NCBI RefSeq assembly: GCF_040537815.1
Contig: NZ_JBEWSZ010000001.1
Span: 1,984,001-2,048,000, forward strand
Length of the DNA stretch: 64,000 nucleotides
Reading direction: 5' to 3'
Origin: Mesorhizobium shangrilense
GTDB taxonomy: Bacteria > Pseudomonadota > Alphaproteobacteria > Rhizobiales > Rhizobiaceae
Position numbers and translations under genes: made by a program
The notes under the pieces: generated by a model
Databases searched by the model: none
What the model saw: only the letters and a program-made list of their open reading frames with translations
What the model was told of the DNA's origin: nothing
In this document: in pieces, positions 1 to 11,855 of the stretch
Layout of the letters: each line of letters opens with the position of its first letter
Position numbering within the stretch: the first letter of the stretch is position 1

Positions 1-249
1 ACCTATCGTCCGGTTCCCGCCGACAGCCACGAGCAGCCGCCGATAGAGCGGCCAGCTGGCAAAGGCGATGACGAGGGCGGCCAGCACCGGGAACAGGAAG
101 CCATGGAAGAAATAGACGCCCGCCGCAACGATGAGCACCAGTAGCCAGCGCGCCGCCGAGATCGGCGGAATAACCGCGGACCTGAGTGGCGTAGACAGGC
201 CGAACAGGCGCTGCTGCCGCTCTGGCTTCTGAATTTCATTGTCCTTCAA
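1..249 (-). CDS. AI-2E family transporter (PerM/YdiK-like), N-terminal part
   Basis: The minus-strand frame opening at a TTG (247-249) reads LKDNEIQKPERQQRLFG..., then a proline-rich stretch and a hydrophobic segment (WLLVLIVAAGVYFFHGFLF) followed by ALVIAFASWPLYRRLL. The family-typical FHGFLFPVLAALVIAFASWPLY region marks the AI-2E/PerM permease family of multi-pass inner-membrane proteins. Only about 83 residues lie in the window; the rest runs off the left edge. An in-frame stop lies about ten codons upstream of the TTG, and a GGGAG sits about 10 nt before it, which supports this unusual start. The substrate is unknown; many family members have no proven role in AI-2 transport. Confidence 0.6.
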   Translation of the reverse strand, partial: MKDNEIQKPERQQRLFGLSTPLRSAVIPPISAARWLLVLIVAAGVYFFHGFLFPVLAALVIAFASWPLYRRLLVAVGGNRTIG

Positions 250-384
250 ACGCCACCACTCCCTGCCCAGGCATCACTTGCACCGCTGATAGACGATCAT
301 AGTGCAGCAATCGTGACGACAATCCAAACTGGCAATGAAAATGCGGACAAGCGGAATGAAATTAGCCGGGCAATACACACGGTT

Positions 385-417
385 GCCAGTTCCTTGCCTA
401 TCGACGAAGGAACTGGC
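385..417. repeat. Perfect inverted repeat downstream of parC
   Basis: GCCAGTTCCTT (385-395) and AAGGAACTGGC (407-417) are exact reverse complements around an 11-nt loop. The hairpin starts 12 nt beyond the parC stop in the direction of parC transcription. No T-run follows on the minus strand, so it may be a 3' stabiliser or dispersed palindrome rather than a classical intrinsic terminator. Confidence 0.55.
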
Positions 418-428
418 GCATCCCGCCA

Positions 429-2681
429 CTATCCAAATTTACCGGTACGAGGAAATCCTTTCGGCACCATGCGTCCGGCCGAGGCGCGGGCGCCGATCCA
501 TTCGGCCAATTCATCCCGCGACTTGGTGAAGGTGCGGTCGGCCGAATCCTGCCAGGAAAGGCCGGTTTCCAGCGTGAAGGCTTTCAGGTCGAGGACACCG
601 CCATCCTTGTATTTCTGCAGGCGAACGCCCTTTCCGCGTCCCATCTCCGGAATCTCGGACAGTGCGAACACCAGCATCTTGCGGTTCTCGCCAACGATGG
701 CGAGGTGATCGCCGGTCAGCGGCATGCAGCGCTTGGCTTCATCGGGCGCCTTGACGTTCATCACCTGCTTGCCCTTGCGGGTGTTGGCGACGACTTCTTC
801 CTCCACGACGATGAAGCCGTTGGCATCGTGAGACACCAGCAGCAGCTTGCGCTTCGGGTCGTGGACGAAGGCGGTGACGATATCCTGGTCATTGTCCATG
901 TCGACGATGATACGGATCGGCTCGCCATGGCCACGCCCGCCCGGCAACCGATCGGCGCCGATCGTGTAGAATTTGCCGCCGGTGGTGAAGACCAGGACCT
1001 TGTCGGTGGTCTGGGCGTGGAAGGCGAGCTTGAGGCTGTCACCTTCCTTGAAGGTGAGCGTCGAATAATCGGTCAGGTGCCCCTTCATCGCCCGCAGCCA
1101 GCCCTTTTCCGAAACGACCACGGTGACCGGCTCGCGCTCGATCATGGCATGGGCGATGTCGGTCAGGTCATGCTCGGGCGCGTCGGCGAACTGGGTACGG
1201 CGCTTGCCGATTTCGGTCTCCGGCCCGTATTTCTCGCGGACATTGGCGACTTCCCACTTGATCGTCGCCCATTGCTTCTCGTTCGAGGCAAGCAGCGCTT
1301 CGATCTGCTTCTTCTCGGCGCTCAAGCCGTCGAATTCCGTGCGAATCTCGAATTCCTCGAGCTTGCGCAAGGCCCGCAACCGCATGTTGAGGATGGCTTC
1401 GGCCTGGGTGTCGGTGAGCGACCAGCGGGCCATCATGACTTGCTTGGGCTCATCCTCCTCGCGGATGATGCGGATCACCTCGTCGATGTTGAGATAGGCG
1501 ATCAGATAGCCGGCAAGGATCTCCAGCCGCCTCTCGATCTCGCCGAGGCGATGCTTCGAGCGGCGGACCAGCACGTCACGGCGGTGCTCCAGCCATTCCT
1601 TGAGCACGCCTTTCAGCGACAGGACGTTTGGCACCTTGCCGCGCGACAATACGTTCATGTTGAGCGGGAAGCGGCTTTCCAGCTCGGTGAGCTTGAACAG
1701 CGATTCCATCAGGATGCCGGGATCGACCGAGCGGCTCTTGGGCACCAGCACGACGCGGATATCCTCCGCGCTTTCGTCCCTGATATCCTCGAGCAATGGC
1801 AGTTTGCGCGCCATCAGCAGCTCGGCGATCTTTTCGATCAGCCGTGCCTTCTGGACGCCATAGGGGATTTCTGTGACGACAATATTCCAGGTACCCCTTC
1901 CCTGGTCTTCCTGACTCCACTTCGCCCGGACACGAAATCCGCCGCGCCCGCTTTCATAGGCCTCGAGGATTGAAGCGCGGCTATCGACGATGATGCCGCC
2001 GGTCGGGAAATCCGGACCCTGCACGAAATCCATCAGCTTCGTCACCGGCGCATCCGGATGATCGATCAGATGCAGGGCGGCGTCGCAAAGCTCGGCTGCA
2101 TTGTGCGGCGGAATGGAAGTCGCCATACCGACGGCGATGCCGGACGAACCATTGGCAAGCAGGTTCGGGAAGGCGCCGGGCAGCACGACCGGCTCCTCGT
2201 CCTCTTCATTGTAGGTCGGGCGGAAGTCGACCGCGTCCTCGGTGATGCCTTCCAGAAGCAACGTCGACACCTCGGTCATGCGTGCTTCGGTGTAACGCAT
2301 GGCGGCCGCGTTATCGCCGTCGATGTTGCCGAAATTGCCTTGCCCGTCGACCAACGGGTAGCGCATCGAGAAATCCTGCGCCAACCGCACCAGCGCGTCG
2401 TAGATCGACTGGTCGCCATGCGGGTGGAACTTACCCATCACCTCGCCGACGATGCGGGCGCATTTGGCGAAGCCCTGCTCGGGATTGAGCCGCAAGAGGC
2501 GCATGGCATGCATGATGCGGCGATGGACCGGCTTCAGTCCGTCGCGAACATCGGGCAGAGCCCGATGCATGATGGTCGACAGCGCATAGGCGAGATAACG
2601 CTCTTCAAGCGCCTTCTTCAGATCGACCGGTTCGATATGATCGCCGCCGCCATCTTGAGGCGGCAAAAGCCTTTTTCCCAT
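429..2681 (-). CDS. parC: DNA topoisomerase IV subunit A
   Basis: A 750-residue type IIA topoisomerase A subunit. With ParE it decatenates replicated chromosomes by passing one duplex through another. The breakage-reunion domain begins with [20 protein letters not shown] and carries the catalytic tyrosine in AMRYTEARM (Y130). The quinolone-determining region includes [18 protein letters not shown]. The C-terminal half holds degenerate beta-pinwheel blades (for example [11 protein letters not shown]) and is shorter and less regular than in GyrA, which favours ParC. The length suits alphaproteobacterial ParC. The start ATG at 2681 lacks an obvious ribosome-binding site but gives the family-typical N terminus. 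It is monocistronic here, with parE not nearby. Confidence 0.95.
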   Translation of the reverse strand: MGKRLLPPQDGGGDHIEPVDLKKALEERYLAYALSTIMHRALPDVRDGLKPVHRRIMHAMRLLRLNPEQGFAKCARIVGEVMGKFHPHGDQSIYDALVRLAQDFSMRYPLVDGQGNFGNIDGDNAAAMRYTEARMTEVSTLLLEGITEDAVDFRPTYNEEDEEPVVLPGAFPNLLANGSSGIAVGMATSIPPHNAAELCDAALHLIDHPDAPVTKLMDFVQGPDFPTGGIIVDSRASILEAYESGRGGFRVRAKWSQEDQGRGTWNIVVTEIPYGVQKARLIEKIAELLMARKLPLLEDIRDESAEDIRVVLVPKSRSVDPGILMESLFKLTELESRFPLNMNVLSRGKVPNVLSLKGVLKEWLEHRRDVLVRRSKHRLGEIERRLEILAGYLIAYLNIDEVIRIIREEDEPKQVMMARWSLTDTQAEAILNMRLRALRKLEEFEIRTEFDGLSAEKKQIEALLASNEKQWATIKWEVANVREKYGPETEIGKRRTQFADAPEHDLTDIAHAMIEREPVTVVVSEKGWLRAMKGHLTDYSTLTFKEGDSLKLAFHAQTTDKVLVFTTGGKFYTIGADRLPGGRGHGEPIRIIVDMDNDQDIVTAFVHDPKRKLLLVSHDANGFIVVEEEVVANTRKGKQVMNVKAPDEAKRCMPLTGDHLAIVGENRKMLVFALSEIPEMGRGKGVRLQKYKDGGVLDLKAFTLETGLSWQDSADRTFTKSRDELAEWIGARASAGRMVPKGFPRTGKFG

Positions 2682-3009
2682 GGGCTGGAACTAACCGAGC
2701 GGGTGATTCGCGGCAAGGGGCGCGTGCCCCGCGGATGAATCTACGCTATGCACGCAATCGCGCAGCCAAGCATACCGGCAACATCAACCTGTTACATCGG
2801 CCCTCTAAGGCGAAGCACGACGATGTGCAGCAAACCGACTTTCATGACAAATTCACCGATATACGCAAAGACGTTCGGATCGGTTTGCCTTTCGCCGTGA
2901 ATTTCGACCATTGTTCGGGGATACGCCTTTTTCCCGTCCAGTTCGTCACGGAATGGTGATGGCGCGCCGAATTGAAAAACAATTTCAGGACACTCTCAGG
3001 GAACCCGCG
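2682..3009. other. Intergenic region between parC and an exported-protein gene
   Basis: This 328-bp region separates two divergently transcribed genes, so promoters for both should lie here. AAGCACGACGATGTGC and TATACGCAAAGACG-type AT-richer patches are present, but no promoter can be assigned. Short open frames here lack a ribosome-binding site and have no recognisable content. Confidence 0.4.
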
Positions 3010-4200
3010 ATGACAATCAAACGCTCAACTCTCCAAAAACTCGCTTTCTCGACCTTCTTGCTGACGCTTCCTCTCAACGCGGCCCTCGCGCAGGATGCGG
3101 CGGTTGCCGACCGATTGAAGGCAGTTCTCGCGGCTCAAGGCGTCGACATCTCCTGGACTGGCGTCACCGGCGATGATTCCAGCATGGTGCTGCAAGGCGT
3201 GGCCATCAAGCCGGCGGCCGAAAAGGAAGCGCTCGCCATCGGCGACGTGAAGCTCGAAGGCGTGACCGCCGCAAACGGCGGCTATGATATCGCAACCGTG
3301 TCGACGGCTGCGTTCTCGCACAGCAAGGACGGCGTCACTCTCACGACCACCCCGTTCGTGATCCATGACATGACGGTTCCCGCGGAGAACGCTACCGGTC
3401 CGTTGGGTTCACTGATGATGTACAAGTCCGCGGAACTGGCGAACTTGACCGTCAAGAAGGATGACAAGACAGCGTTTTCGATGGACGGGCTTGCCATCAC
3501 CATCACGCCGCCAGCGGACGGCAAGGCGATGGAGTTTTCCGGCACCACCGAAAAATACCATGCCGACCTCACCCTGGTCGATGATCCGAAGTCCAAGGAA
3601 GTCATCGACGCGCTCGGCTACCAGAACATAACGGGCAATTTTGAAATCGCCGGCACCTGGCAGCCCACCGACGGCAAGATGGAGCTGTCGAAGTACGATG
3701 TCTCCGTCGACAATGCCGGCACGCTCGGCATGACCTTCGACCTCGGCGGCTACACGATGGACTTCATCAAGTCGCTGCAAGCTGTGCAGAAGCAGATGGC
3801 TGCGCAGCCCGAAGGCGCCGACAAGTCGGCACAGGGCATGGCGATGCTCGGCCTGCTGCAGCAGCTTTCGCTCAACAGCGCGTCGATCCGCTTCGACGAC
3901 GATTCGCTGACCAACAAGGTTCTGGAGTATGTGGGCAAGCAGCAAGGCATGTCGGCCAAGGACATCGCCAACCAGGCCAAGGCGATCGTACCGTTCGGCA
4001 TGTCGCAGCTCAACAACCCGGAACTGACTGCGCAGGTGACGACGGCCGTCGGCAAATTCCTCGACGAACCGAAGAGCCTCGAAATCTCCGCCGAGCCGCC
4101 GGCAGCAGTGCCGTTCGCATTGATCATGGCCGGCGCCATGTCCAACCCGCTCGACCTGCCGAAGACACTCGGCGTTACGGTCAAGGCGAACGAGGACTGA
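3010..4200 (+). CDS. Exported protein of unknown function
   Basis: A 396-residue protein with a clear Sec signal peptide: MTIKRSTLQKLAFSTFLLTL followed by PLNAALAQDA, with predicted cleavage after ALA. The mature part is rich in beta-prone, hydrophilic repeats (KLEGVTAANG, AELANLTVKK, LSKYDVSVDNAGTLG) and has no other membrane segment, so it is probably periplasmic. The pattern recalls AsmA-like or DUF-type periplasmic beta proteins, but no family is certain. The ATG at 3010 was chosen because AGGGAA lies just upstream and it begins the signal peptide; an upstream in-frame extension to 2911 would bury it. A strong terminator follows 20 bp after the stop. Confidence 0.75.
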   Translation: MTIKRSTLQKLAFSTFLLTLPLNAALAQDAAVADRLKAVLAAQGVDISWTGVTGDDSSMVLQGVAIKPAAEKEALAIGDVKLEGVTAANGGYDIATVSTAAFSHSKDGVTLTTTPFVIHDMTVPAENATGPLGSLMMYKSAELANLTVKKDDKTAFSMDGLAITITPPADGKAMEFSGTTEKYHADLTLVDDPKSKEVIDALGYQNITGNFEIAGTWQPTDGKMELSKYDVSVDNAGTLGMTFDLGGYTMDFIKSLQAVQKQMAAQPEGADKSAQGMAMLGLLQQLSLNSASIRFDDDSLTNKVLEYVGKQQGMSAKDIANQAKAIVPFGMSQLNNPELTAQVTTAVGKFLDEPKSLEISAEPPAAVPFALIMAGAMSNPLDLPKTLGVTVKANED

Positions 4201-4218
4201 GCTTACAGCTTCAGCCAA

Positions 4219-4250
4219 ACAAAAGCCCGGCATCGCTGCCGGGCTTTTGT
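4219..4250. terminator. Bidirectional intrinsic terminator
   Basis: ACAAAAGCCCGGCA and TGCCGGGCTTTTGT form a perfect 14-bp stem around a 4-nt loop (TCGC), with T-runs on both strands. It lies between the convergent exported-protein gene (ends 4200) and aspS (ends 4292), so it can stop transcription from both sides. Confidence 0.9.
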
Positions 4251-4291
4251 TTGAGTCTTTCTGAATCGAAAGAATCGGTTCGGCGTATTTC

Positions 4292-6082
<1,791 letters not shown>

Positions 6083-6351
6083 TGTCATTGATAAAGTCCG
6101 GGATTCTGGGTTGCAGGCCGAAGCATGACAGCCAGGCCCGAAATTCGGGCGAAAAGCGCATGAGAGACGGGGTTTGTCAAGGTAAGCGGGCCGTAGGCGG
6201 CGTCTCTGGCCGGCTCGGCAGTGTGCAAACGCATCCAAGGCAGCCGTGAACGCGCGCGCGGCAAACGCTGACGGCCCCGGCCAGGAAGGTTAGCGTATAT
6301 CCTGCCCGTCGCGCCGAATGGCCGAACCATCGATCCTGATTGGAGAACGCA

Positions 6352-6696
6352 ATGGTGGAAGACGTCAAGAACCTCACGGTCGAGAGCGGGAGCACGCTTT
6401 CCTACCGAAACCATCCTCTGTGCGACGTGAACGATCACGTGGCGCGGATGAGCGTGATGACCGAGGCATTTTATTGGCACCTGCATCCCGATTCTGACGA
6501 GGTTTTCATAGGCATCGAAGGCAGGCTGGCGATAGACCTTGAGCATGGAACAGTCGAACTGGGGCCGAACGACCTATACTGCGTGAAGAAGGGCGTGGCC
6601 CACCGCACGCGTCCGCTTACGGCAAGGTCGGTGAACCTGACGTTGGAGCGCGCGATCATGGAGACCATACGGGTTGAACCGCCGACGCTTGGATGA
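6352..6696 (+). CDS. Small cupin-domain protein
   Basis: A 114-residue single-domain cupin. Cupin motif 1 is FYWHLHPDSDEVFIGIEGRL (H, H, E metal ligands) and motif 2 lies around VELGPNDLYCVKKGVAHRTR with its His. Such stand-alone cupins bind a metal and act as small isomerases, oxygenases or sensors; this sequence does not say which. The ATG at 6352 has GGAG (6342-6345) six bases upstream; a TTG twelve bases earlier is less likely. It is divergent from aspS and is followed by an MFS permease about 100 bp downstream. Confidence 0.8.
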   Translation: MVEDVKNLTVESGSTLSYRNHPLCDVNDHVARMSVMTEAFYWHLHPDSDEVFIGIEGRLAIDLEHGTVELGPNDLYCVKKGVAHRTRPLTARSVNLTLERAIMETIRVEPPTLG

Positions 6697-6802
6697 CTTG
6701 CGCTTAATCGAGCTGCGGTGACGTCTGCTTTGCCGGGAATTTGCCGCTGGCATTGACGCAACCGATGGTTCAAGAAGGTTCAACGTCCAAGCGATTGCCT
6801 TC

Positions 6803-8050
6803 ATGTCCTCCATCCGACCCTTGATTCCGCTTCTGATCGCCGCCGGCATCCTTCTGGGCGGCAATGGCCTGCAGAGCACGCTGATCGCGCTGCGCGGTGC
6901 GCAGGAGGGATTTTCCGCCTCATCCATCGGCCTGATGGGCACCTTTTATTTCGCCGGCTTCCTGCTGGGTTGCCTGGCGGTGACCCGCATCATGAAGGCC
7001 GTCGGCCATGTACGCGCCTTCGCGGCATTGGCGGCGATCGCCTCGGCGGGAACGCTGCTGCTGATCCTGGTCGTCGATCCCGTGATGTGGTGCGCGGTAC
7101 GCTTCGCCGGCGGGTTCTGCTTCGCCGCCCTGTTCACCATCATCGAAAGCTGGCTCAATTCCGGCGTCGCCAACAAGGATCGGGCGCGCGTGCTGGCCAT
7201 CTACCGGATGGTCGACACCGGCTCGGTGACATCAGCCCAGTTCCTGATCCCTGTATTCGGTACCGGCGGCTTTGCCATTTTCGCCATCATGTCGATGATG
7301 ATCACGCTGTCGCTGGTGCCGGTATCGCTCGGCGACCGCTCCAATCCGACGCCGCCGGAAGACGTCAAGCTTGACCTGGCACGCGTCTGGCGGATTTCTC
7401 CGCTTGGCTGTTTCGGCTGCGTTGCCGTCGGCGTCACCAACAGCGCATTTCGTACGCTGTCGCCCGTCTATGCCGAACAGATCGGCCTGTCGGTCGCCGA
7501 CGTCGTCACCTTCGTCAGCGTCGGCATCTTCGGTGGCGCCATCATCCAGTATCCGCTGGGGTATCTCTCTGACCGCTGGGACCGGCGCTACGTGCTGCTG
7601 ATCACCACAAGCTGCGCGTTGCTCGCGGCGCTGGCGCTCGCGTTCATCGCGGGAAGCAATCCATTCCTCAACTTCGTGATCGTCTTCACCTTCGGCTGCT
7701 TCGCCATGCCGCTCTACTCGCTGTCGGCGGCACACTCCAACGACCGTGCCGACAAGGGCGAGTTCGTGCTGATCAACGCGGCGCTCATGCTGTTTTACTC
7801 TTTCGGCGCGATTGGCGGGCCGTTCGCGGCCTCGACCGCGATGCAGTATTTCGGGCCAAGCGCGCTGTTCGTGTTCAGCGCCATTGTCTATGCGATCTTC
7901 ATCGCCGTGATACTCTATCGGATGCGGGCGCGCTCTGGCGTGCCGGCAGGCCACCGCAGCCGTTTCACGGCGCTTTTGCGCACCTCAACGGTTTTTGCCC
8001 GCCTCGCCCGGCGCAATGGCGATTCCGATGGTCCAACAGAGCATAGATGA
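6803..8050 (+). CDS. MFS permease
   Basis: A 415-residue major facilitator superfamily protein with about 12 hydrophobic segments. It starts LIPLLIAAGILLGGNGLQST and carries the loop 2-3 family patch GCLAVTRIMKAVGHVRAF and a second half beginning PLGCFGCVAVGVTNSAFRT. YPLGYLSDRWDRRYVLL is the equivalent conserved loop of the second half. The pattern is closest to the YcaD-type subgroup of MFS carriers, which have no firmly known substrate. Its tail after residue 370 is hydrophilic and Arg-rich. It may be co-transcribed with the preceding cupin. Confidence 0.8.
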   Translation: MSSIRPLIPLLIAAGILLGGNGLQSTLIALRGAQEGFSASSIGLMGTFYFAGFLLGCLAVTRIMKAVGHVRAFAALAAIASAGTLLLILVVDPVMWCAVRFAGGFCFAALFTIIESWLNSGVANKDRARVLAIYRMVDTGSVTSAQFLIPVFGTGGFAIFAIMSMMITLSLVPVSLGDRSNPTPPEDVKLDLARVWRISPLGCFGCVAVGVTNSAFRTLSPVYAEQIGLSVADVVTFVSVGIFGGAIIQYPLGYLSDRWDRRYVLLITTSCALLAALALAFIAGSNPFLNFVIVFTFGCFAMPLYSLSAAHSNDRADKGEFVLINAALMLFYSFGAIGGPFAASTAMQYFGPSALFVFSAIVYAIFIAVILYRMRARSGVPAGHRSRFTALLRTSTVFARLARRNGDSDGPTEHR

Positions 8051-8121
8051 CTGCACTGCGGCTTGACGAAAGCACGCGCGGCTGAAATTGAAAGAGACCT
8101 TACTTTGACAAAAGCGATTTG

Positions 8122-9273
8122 ATGCACGTCATCACCACCCAAAAAGAGCTCGAGACTGTTCTCGCCGCTTTCGAAAAGTCGGATTTCGTCACCGTCGACA
8201 CCGAATTTATCCGCGAGACGACTTTCTGGCCGATCCTGTGCCTGATCCAGATGGCCGCGCCCGGCGTGACGGCGCTGATCGATCCCTTGTCACCCGACAT
8301 CGACCTCAGGCCGTTCTTCAGGCTGATGGCCAATGAAGCGGTGGTCAAAGTCTTCCATGCGGCTCGGCAGGACATCGAAATCATCGTCCATCTCGGCGAT
8401 CTTGTTCCCCACCCGGTGTTCGACACCCAGGTGGCGGCGATGGTATGCGGCTTCGGCGACAGCGTTTCCTATGACCAGCTCGTCCAGAGGATCACAGGTG
8501 CCCGGCTAGACAAGTCTTCCCGTTTCACCGACTGGCGCCACCGGCCGCTTTCCGACAAGCAGCTCGACTACGCGCTTGCCGATGTCACCCATCTGATCGA
8601 GGTCTACCAACATCTCAGCGCAGAGCTGGTGCGGGAAAACCGCGCCCACTGGCTGAATGAGGAAATGGAGGTGCTGACCTCCCGCGAGACCTATGATCCG
8701 CATCCCGAGGATGCGTGGAAGCGGCTGAAGATGCGGCTGCGCAAGCCGCAGGAACTGGCGATCGTGCAAGCGGTGGCGGCCTGGCGTGAGCGCGAGGCGC
8801 GCGAGCGCGACGTACCGCGTGGTCGCGTGCTCAAGGATGACGCCATCTACGAGATCGCGCAGCAGGCACCGCGCGACGCGACAGCACTGGGCAAGCTGCG
8901 CACCACGCCTAAGGGCTGGGAGCGATCATCGACCGCAACGGCCCTGCTCGGCGCCGTCAACAGCGCGCTCGCCTTGCCCAAGGAAGACATGCCGAAACTG
9001 CCGAAGAACTTCCAGCCGCCGGAGGGCGCCAGCGCCGCTGCGGAACTGTTGAAGGTGCTGTTGCGGATCATCGCGGAAAAGGAAGGCGTCGCCTCGAAGG
9101 TGCTGGCGTCCAGCGACGATATCGACCGGATCGCCGGCGAAGGCGAAGCCGCCGACGTGCCCGCATTGCAAGGCTGGCGGCGCGCCGTATTCGGCGAGGC
9201 GGCGCTCAAATTGGTGCGAGGCGAACTCGCCATCAAATTCGACAAGCGCAAGATCGCGGTGTTCGATTTGTAG
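8122..9273 (+). CDS. rnd: Ribonuclease D
   Basis: A 383-residue 3'-5' exoribonuclease of the DEDD family that trims tRNA and other structured RNA 3' ends. Exo I is VDTEFIRETTFWP (catalytic D and E), Exo II is KVFHAARQDIEIIVHLG (D) and Exo III is LDYALADVTHLIEVYQHL (Y-x3-D). Two HRDC domains follow the exonuclease, the first around RKPQELAIVQAVAAWREREA. The length matches family members. The ATG at 8122 is preferred to the adjacent in-frame TTG at 8119. Confidence 0.93.
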   Translation: MHVITTQKELETVLAAFEKSDFVTVDTEFIRETTFWPILCLIQMAAPGVTALIDPLSPDIDLRPFFRLMANEAVVKVFHAARQDIEIIVHLGDLVPHPVFDTQVAAMVCGFGDSVSYDQLVQRITGARLDKSSRFTDWRHRPLSDKQLDYALADVTHLIEVYQHLSAELVRENRAHWLNEEMEVLTSRETYDPHPEDAWKRLKMRLRKPQELAIVQAVAAWREREARERDVPRGRVLKDDAIYEIAQQAPRDATALGKLRTTPKGWERSSTATALLGAVNSALALPKEDMPKLPKNFQPPEGASAAAELLKVLLRIIAEKEGVASKVLASSDDIDRIAGEGEAADVPALQGWRRAVFGEAALKLVRGELAIKFDKRKIAVFDL

Positions 9274-9279
9274 GGGCTA

Positions 9280-9322
9280 GCGCGATCCTCCCTTCCTCTT
9301 TGGGGAGAAGGGAAGATCGCGC
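9280..9322. terminator. Long imperfect palindrome between convergent genes
   Basis: GCGCGATC-C-TCCCTTC (9280-9295) pairs with GAAGGGA-A-GATCGCGC (9307-9322), leaving one mismatch in a 16-bp stem. It occupies the gap between rnd and the MAPEG gene, which converge on it. The loop and inner stem, CTTTGGGGAGAAGG, look like the dispersed palindromes common between genes in rhizobia. Confidence 0.6.
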
Positions 9323-9327
9323 CGCAG

Positions 9328-9747
9328 TCAAACCACTCCGAGCAGATGGAGCGCGAACCAGATCCAGGCCAGCGCCAGGACCACCGCCCCCAGGAAAAAA
9401 GCGCGGCTGCGCAGCAGCAGATTGTTGCTGGTCAGGTGTACCCAGGCATGGAAATAGCGCGACGCGACAAAAATCCACATCAGGGCCAGCGTCAGATAGT
9501 TGACGCCGTTGGTCGTGTGCAGCGTAAGGCACAGGACGTAAAAAAGCACCGGCAATTCGAACTGGTTGATAAGGTTGTTGGCAACAGTGACGCAGGAGGC
9601 CGGCTCGGTCGTGCGCACCTTGTATTGACCGACCCTGGCTTCGCTTGATTTGACCGCGGCGTACCTGCGCCTGCCCATCACCCCATAGACCATATAGATG
9701 AGCAGCACATGCGCGAGCATGGGCCAGAAGATCGTGGTCTGGTTCAT
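9328..9747 (-). CDS. MAPEG-family membrane protein
   Basis: A 139-residue protein with four hydrophobic helices. Landmarks are MLAHVLLIYMVYGVMGRRRY, NNLINQFELPVLFYVLC (the MAPEG N-x-x-E-x-P core) and ASRYFHAWVHLTSN. The eukaryotic relatives use glutathione in eicosanoid metabolism, but most bacterial members, including this one, have no known substrate. A good ribosome-binding site (AAGGGCGG) precedes the ATG at 9747. It lies 28 bp downstream of a membrane-protein gene on the same strand and probably shares its transcript, downstream of guaB. Confidence 0.85.
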   Translation of the reverse strand: MNQTTIFWPMLAHVLLIYMVYGVMGRRRYAAVKSSEARVGQYKVRTTEPASCVTVANNLINQFELPVLFYVLCLTLHTTNGVNYLTLALMWIFVASRYFHAWVHLTSNNLLLRSRAFFLGAVVLALAWIWFALHLLGVV

Positions 9748-9775
9748 GGAGTATCCGCCCTTCTTGCCTTTCGGC

Positions 9776-10402
9776 TCAACGCTGCTTCTGTCCCGCCACG
9801 GTGAAAACCGCGATCACGATCAACGGTATCGCGAGAAGCGCGAATTTGGTGACAATCAAAGACGATGCAAGCGACAGTGAATCCGGATTGGCCGTCAGAA
9901 AGTCCGAGAGCAGACTCGCCACGGCAATGTTCTGCGCATAGTCGGCAAAGGTGTAAGGCAGCACGAGCATCAACGCGAAGATCGACTGTAGTTGTACCGG
10001 CAAAGTCCGGAAACTCTTCATGCGTCGTCCCGTCGCCAGGATCAGGCTGACCATCGTCACCGACAGGAGTGCCGGAAAAAGCAGGTCGAAGGTCAGGTAA
10101 TGCCAGACGAGGATGATCTCGCTGCCGCGACGGCCGAGCGACGTAAGCCAGGCCATGCCCTCATCCGGTGCGAAACCGGTGATGCGGACATCGAGCGACG
10201 GCAGACCGCCGCTCAACTGCCGGAAATAGAGGAATTCCAGCGCCGTCATGGCGATGAAGACCGCCGCCGAGACGAAACACAATGCCGCCGCATGGCGCGA
10301 CAGCCGCAGGATCGTCACCGGCAGGCCCCAGTATGCATATTGCTCGGGCCGATCAGGCTCCGCCGGGATAGTTCGGGCTTTCGCGGGTAATCGTGACGTC
10401 AT
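9776..10402 (-). CDS. Polytopic membrane protein of unknown function
   Basis: The 208-residue product has four clear hydrophobic stretches: HAAALCFVSAAVFIAMTALEF, LTFDLLFPALLSVTMVSLIL, LQSIFALMLVLPYTFADYAQN and LIVTKFALLAIPLIVIAVFT. The loop between the first two carries RITGFAPDEG and RRGSEIILVWH. The layout recalls small uncharacterised membrane proteins that sit near guaB in rhizobia. The ATG at 10402 means the gene overlaps the last 50 bp of guaB in another frame; no later ATG precedes the first helix, so the overlap seems real. The function is unknown. Confidence 0.65.
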   Translation of the reverse strand: MTSRLPAKARTIPAEPDRPEQYAYWGLPVTILRLSRHAAALCFVSAAVFIAMTALEFLYFRQLSGGLPSLDVRITGFAPDEGMAWLTSLGRRGSEIILVWHYLTFDLLFPALLSVTMVSLILATGRRMKSFRTLPVQLQSIFALMLVLPYTFADYAQNIAVASLLSDFLTANPDSLSLASSLIVTKFALLAIPLIVIAVFTVAGQKQR

Positions 10403-11855
10403 GGGCGTGGCTTTCACGAAGTCCTGCATTGGATATGCGCACGAAGGTAGCGCGTTCGCGAAAATCAGCGAGATCGCGACCGCCGACATAACCCATAGCG
10501 GCTTTCAAGCCGCCCGCAAGCTGGTGAAGCACGCCAGACACAGGTCCTTTGTAGGGAACCTGCCCTTCAATGCCTTCCGGCACCAGTTTCAGCGTGTCAC
10601 GGACCTCGGCTTGGAAGTAGCGGTCGGCGGAGCCGCGCGCCATTGCGCCGACCGAACCCATGCCGCGATAGGCTTTGAACGAGCGGCCCTGGTGCAGATA
10701 GACCTCGCCGGGGCTCTCATCGGTTCCGGCCAGCAGCGAGCCGATCATGGCGGCACTCGCACCAGCGGCGAGCGCCTTGGCGAGGTCGCCGGAATATTTG
10801 ATGCCGCCATCTGCGATGACCGAGGCGCCCGATTTGTGCGCGGTTTCCACGGCCGACATGATCGCTGAAAGCTGCGGCACGCCAACGCCAGCGACGATGC
10901 GGGTGGTGCAGATCGAGCCCGGCCCGATGCCGACCTTGACGGCGTCGGCGCCGGCATCGATCAGGGCCTGCGTGCCCTCGGCGGTGGCGACGTTGCCCGC
11001 CAGGATGCGAACCGAGTTGGACAGTTTCTTGGCGCGCGTCACGGCGTCGAGGACGCGCTGCGAATGGCCGTGCGCCGTGTCGATCACCAGCAGATCGACG
11101 CCGGCGTCGATAAGGCGCTCGGCACGCTCGAAGCCGTCATCACCGACGCTGGTGGCGGCGGCGGCCCGCAGGCGGCCCTGCGCATCCTTGGTGGCGTGCG
11201 GGTTGAGCTGCGACTTCTCGATATCCTTGACGGTGATCAGCCCGACGCAATTGCCCCTCTTGTCGAGCACAACCAGCTTTTCGATGCGGTGCTGGTGCAG
11301 GAGACGCTTGGCTTCGTCCTGATCGACATTCTCCTTGACCGTGATCAGGTTCTCACGGGTCATCAATTCGTAGACTTTTTGCGACGGATCGGAGGCAAAG
11401 CGCACATCGCGATTGGTCAGGATGCCGACCAGTCTTCCGACCGTGTGGCCGCCGGCGCCACCGTTTTCGACGACTGGAATGCCCGAGATCGAGTAGGTGC
11501 GCATCAGCGACAGCGCGTCGGCAAGCGTGGCATCGGGACCGATCGTGACTGGATTGACGACCATGCCGGATTCGAACTTCTTCACCTGGCGCACCTGCTC
11601 GGCCTGTTCGGCCGGCGAGAAATTGCGGTGGATAACGCCGATGCCGCCGGCCTGCGCCATGGCGATGGCGAGACGCGCCTCGGTGACCGTATCCATGGCG
11701 GCGGAAAGGATCGGTACGTTGAGGTCGATGTCGCCGGCGATGCGCGTGCGGATATCGGTCTCGCCGGGCATGACTTCGGAATGACCGGGCTGCAGCAGCA
11801 CGTCGTCAAAGGTCAGCGCCAGCGCGCCGGTGGACGTTTCAATGATTTTTGCCAT
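10353..11855 (-). CDS. guaB: Inosine-5'-monophosphate dehydrogenase
   Basis: A 500-residue enzyme that oxidises IMP to XMP with NAD, the committed step of GMP synthesis. The N-terminal barrel part begins [16 protein letters not shown] and is followed by a CBS-pair insertion ([20 protein letters not shown] ... [20 protein letters not shown]). The catalytic loop [15 protein letters not shown] carries the active-site Cys, and the flap region [11 protein letters not shown] is near the end. The ATG at 11855 gives the standard N terminus [19 protein letters not shown] longer frame to 11948 is unsupported. The 3' end overlaps the next gene by 50 bp. Confidence 0.96.
   Translation of the reverse strand: MAKIIETSTGALALTFDDVLLQPGHSEVMPGETDIRTRIAGDIDLNVPILSAAMDTVTEARLAIAMAQAGGIGVIHRNFSPAEQAEQVRQVKKFESGMVVNPVTIGPDATLADALSLMRTYSISGIPVVENGGAGGHTVGRLVGILTNRDVRFASDPSQKVYELMTRENLITVKENVDQDEAKRLLHQHRIEKLVVLDKRGNCVGLITVKDIEKSQLNPHATKDAQGRLRAAAATSVGDDGFERAERLIDAGVDLLVIDTAHGHSQRVLDAVTRAKKLSNSVRILAGNVATAEGTQALIDAGADAVKVGIGPGSICTTRIVAGVGVPQLSAIMSAVETAHKSGASVIADGGIKYSGDLAKALAAGASAAMIGSLLAGTDESPGEVYLHQGRSFKAYRGMGSVGAMARGSADRYFQAEVRDTLKLVPEGIEGQVPYKGPVSGVLHQLAGGLKAAMGYVGGRDLADFRERATFVRISNAGLRESHAHDVTITRESPNYPGGA

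Noticed and set aside
705..1973. 422-codon plus-strand frame opposite parC
   Set aside because: It mirrors the parC reading frame in high-GC DNA, has no ribosome-binding site and no recognisable domain.
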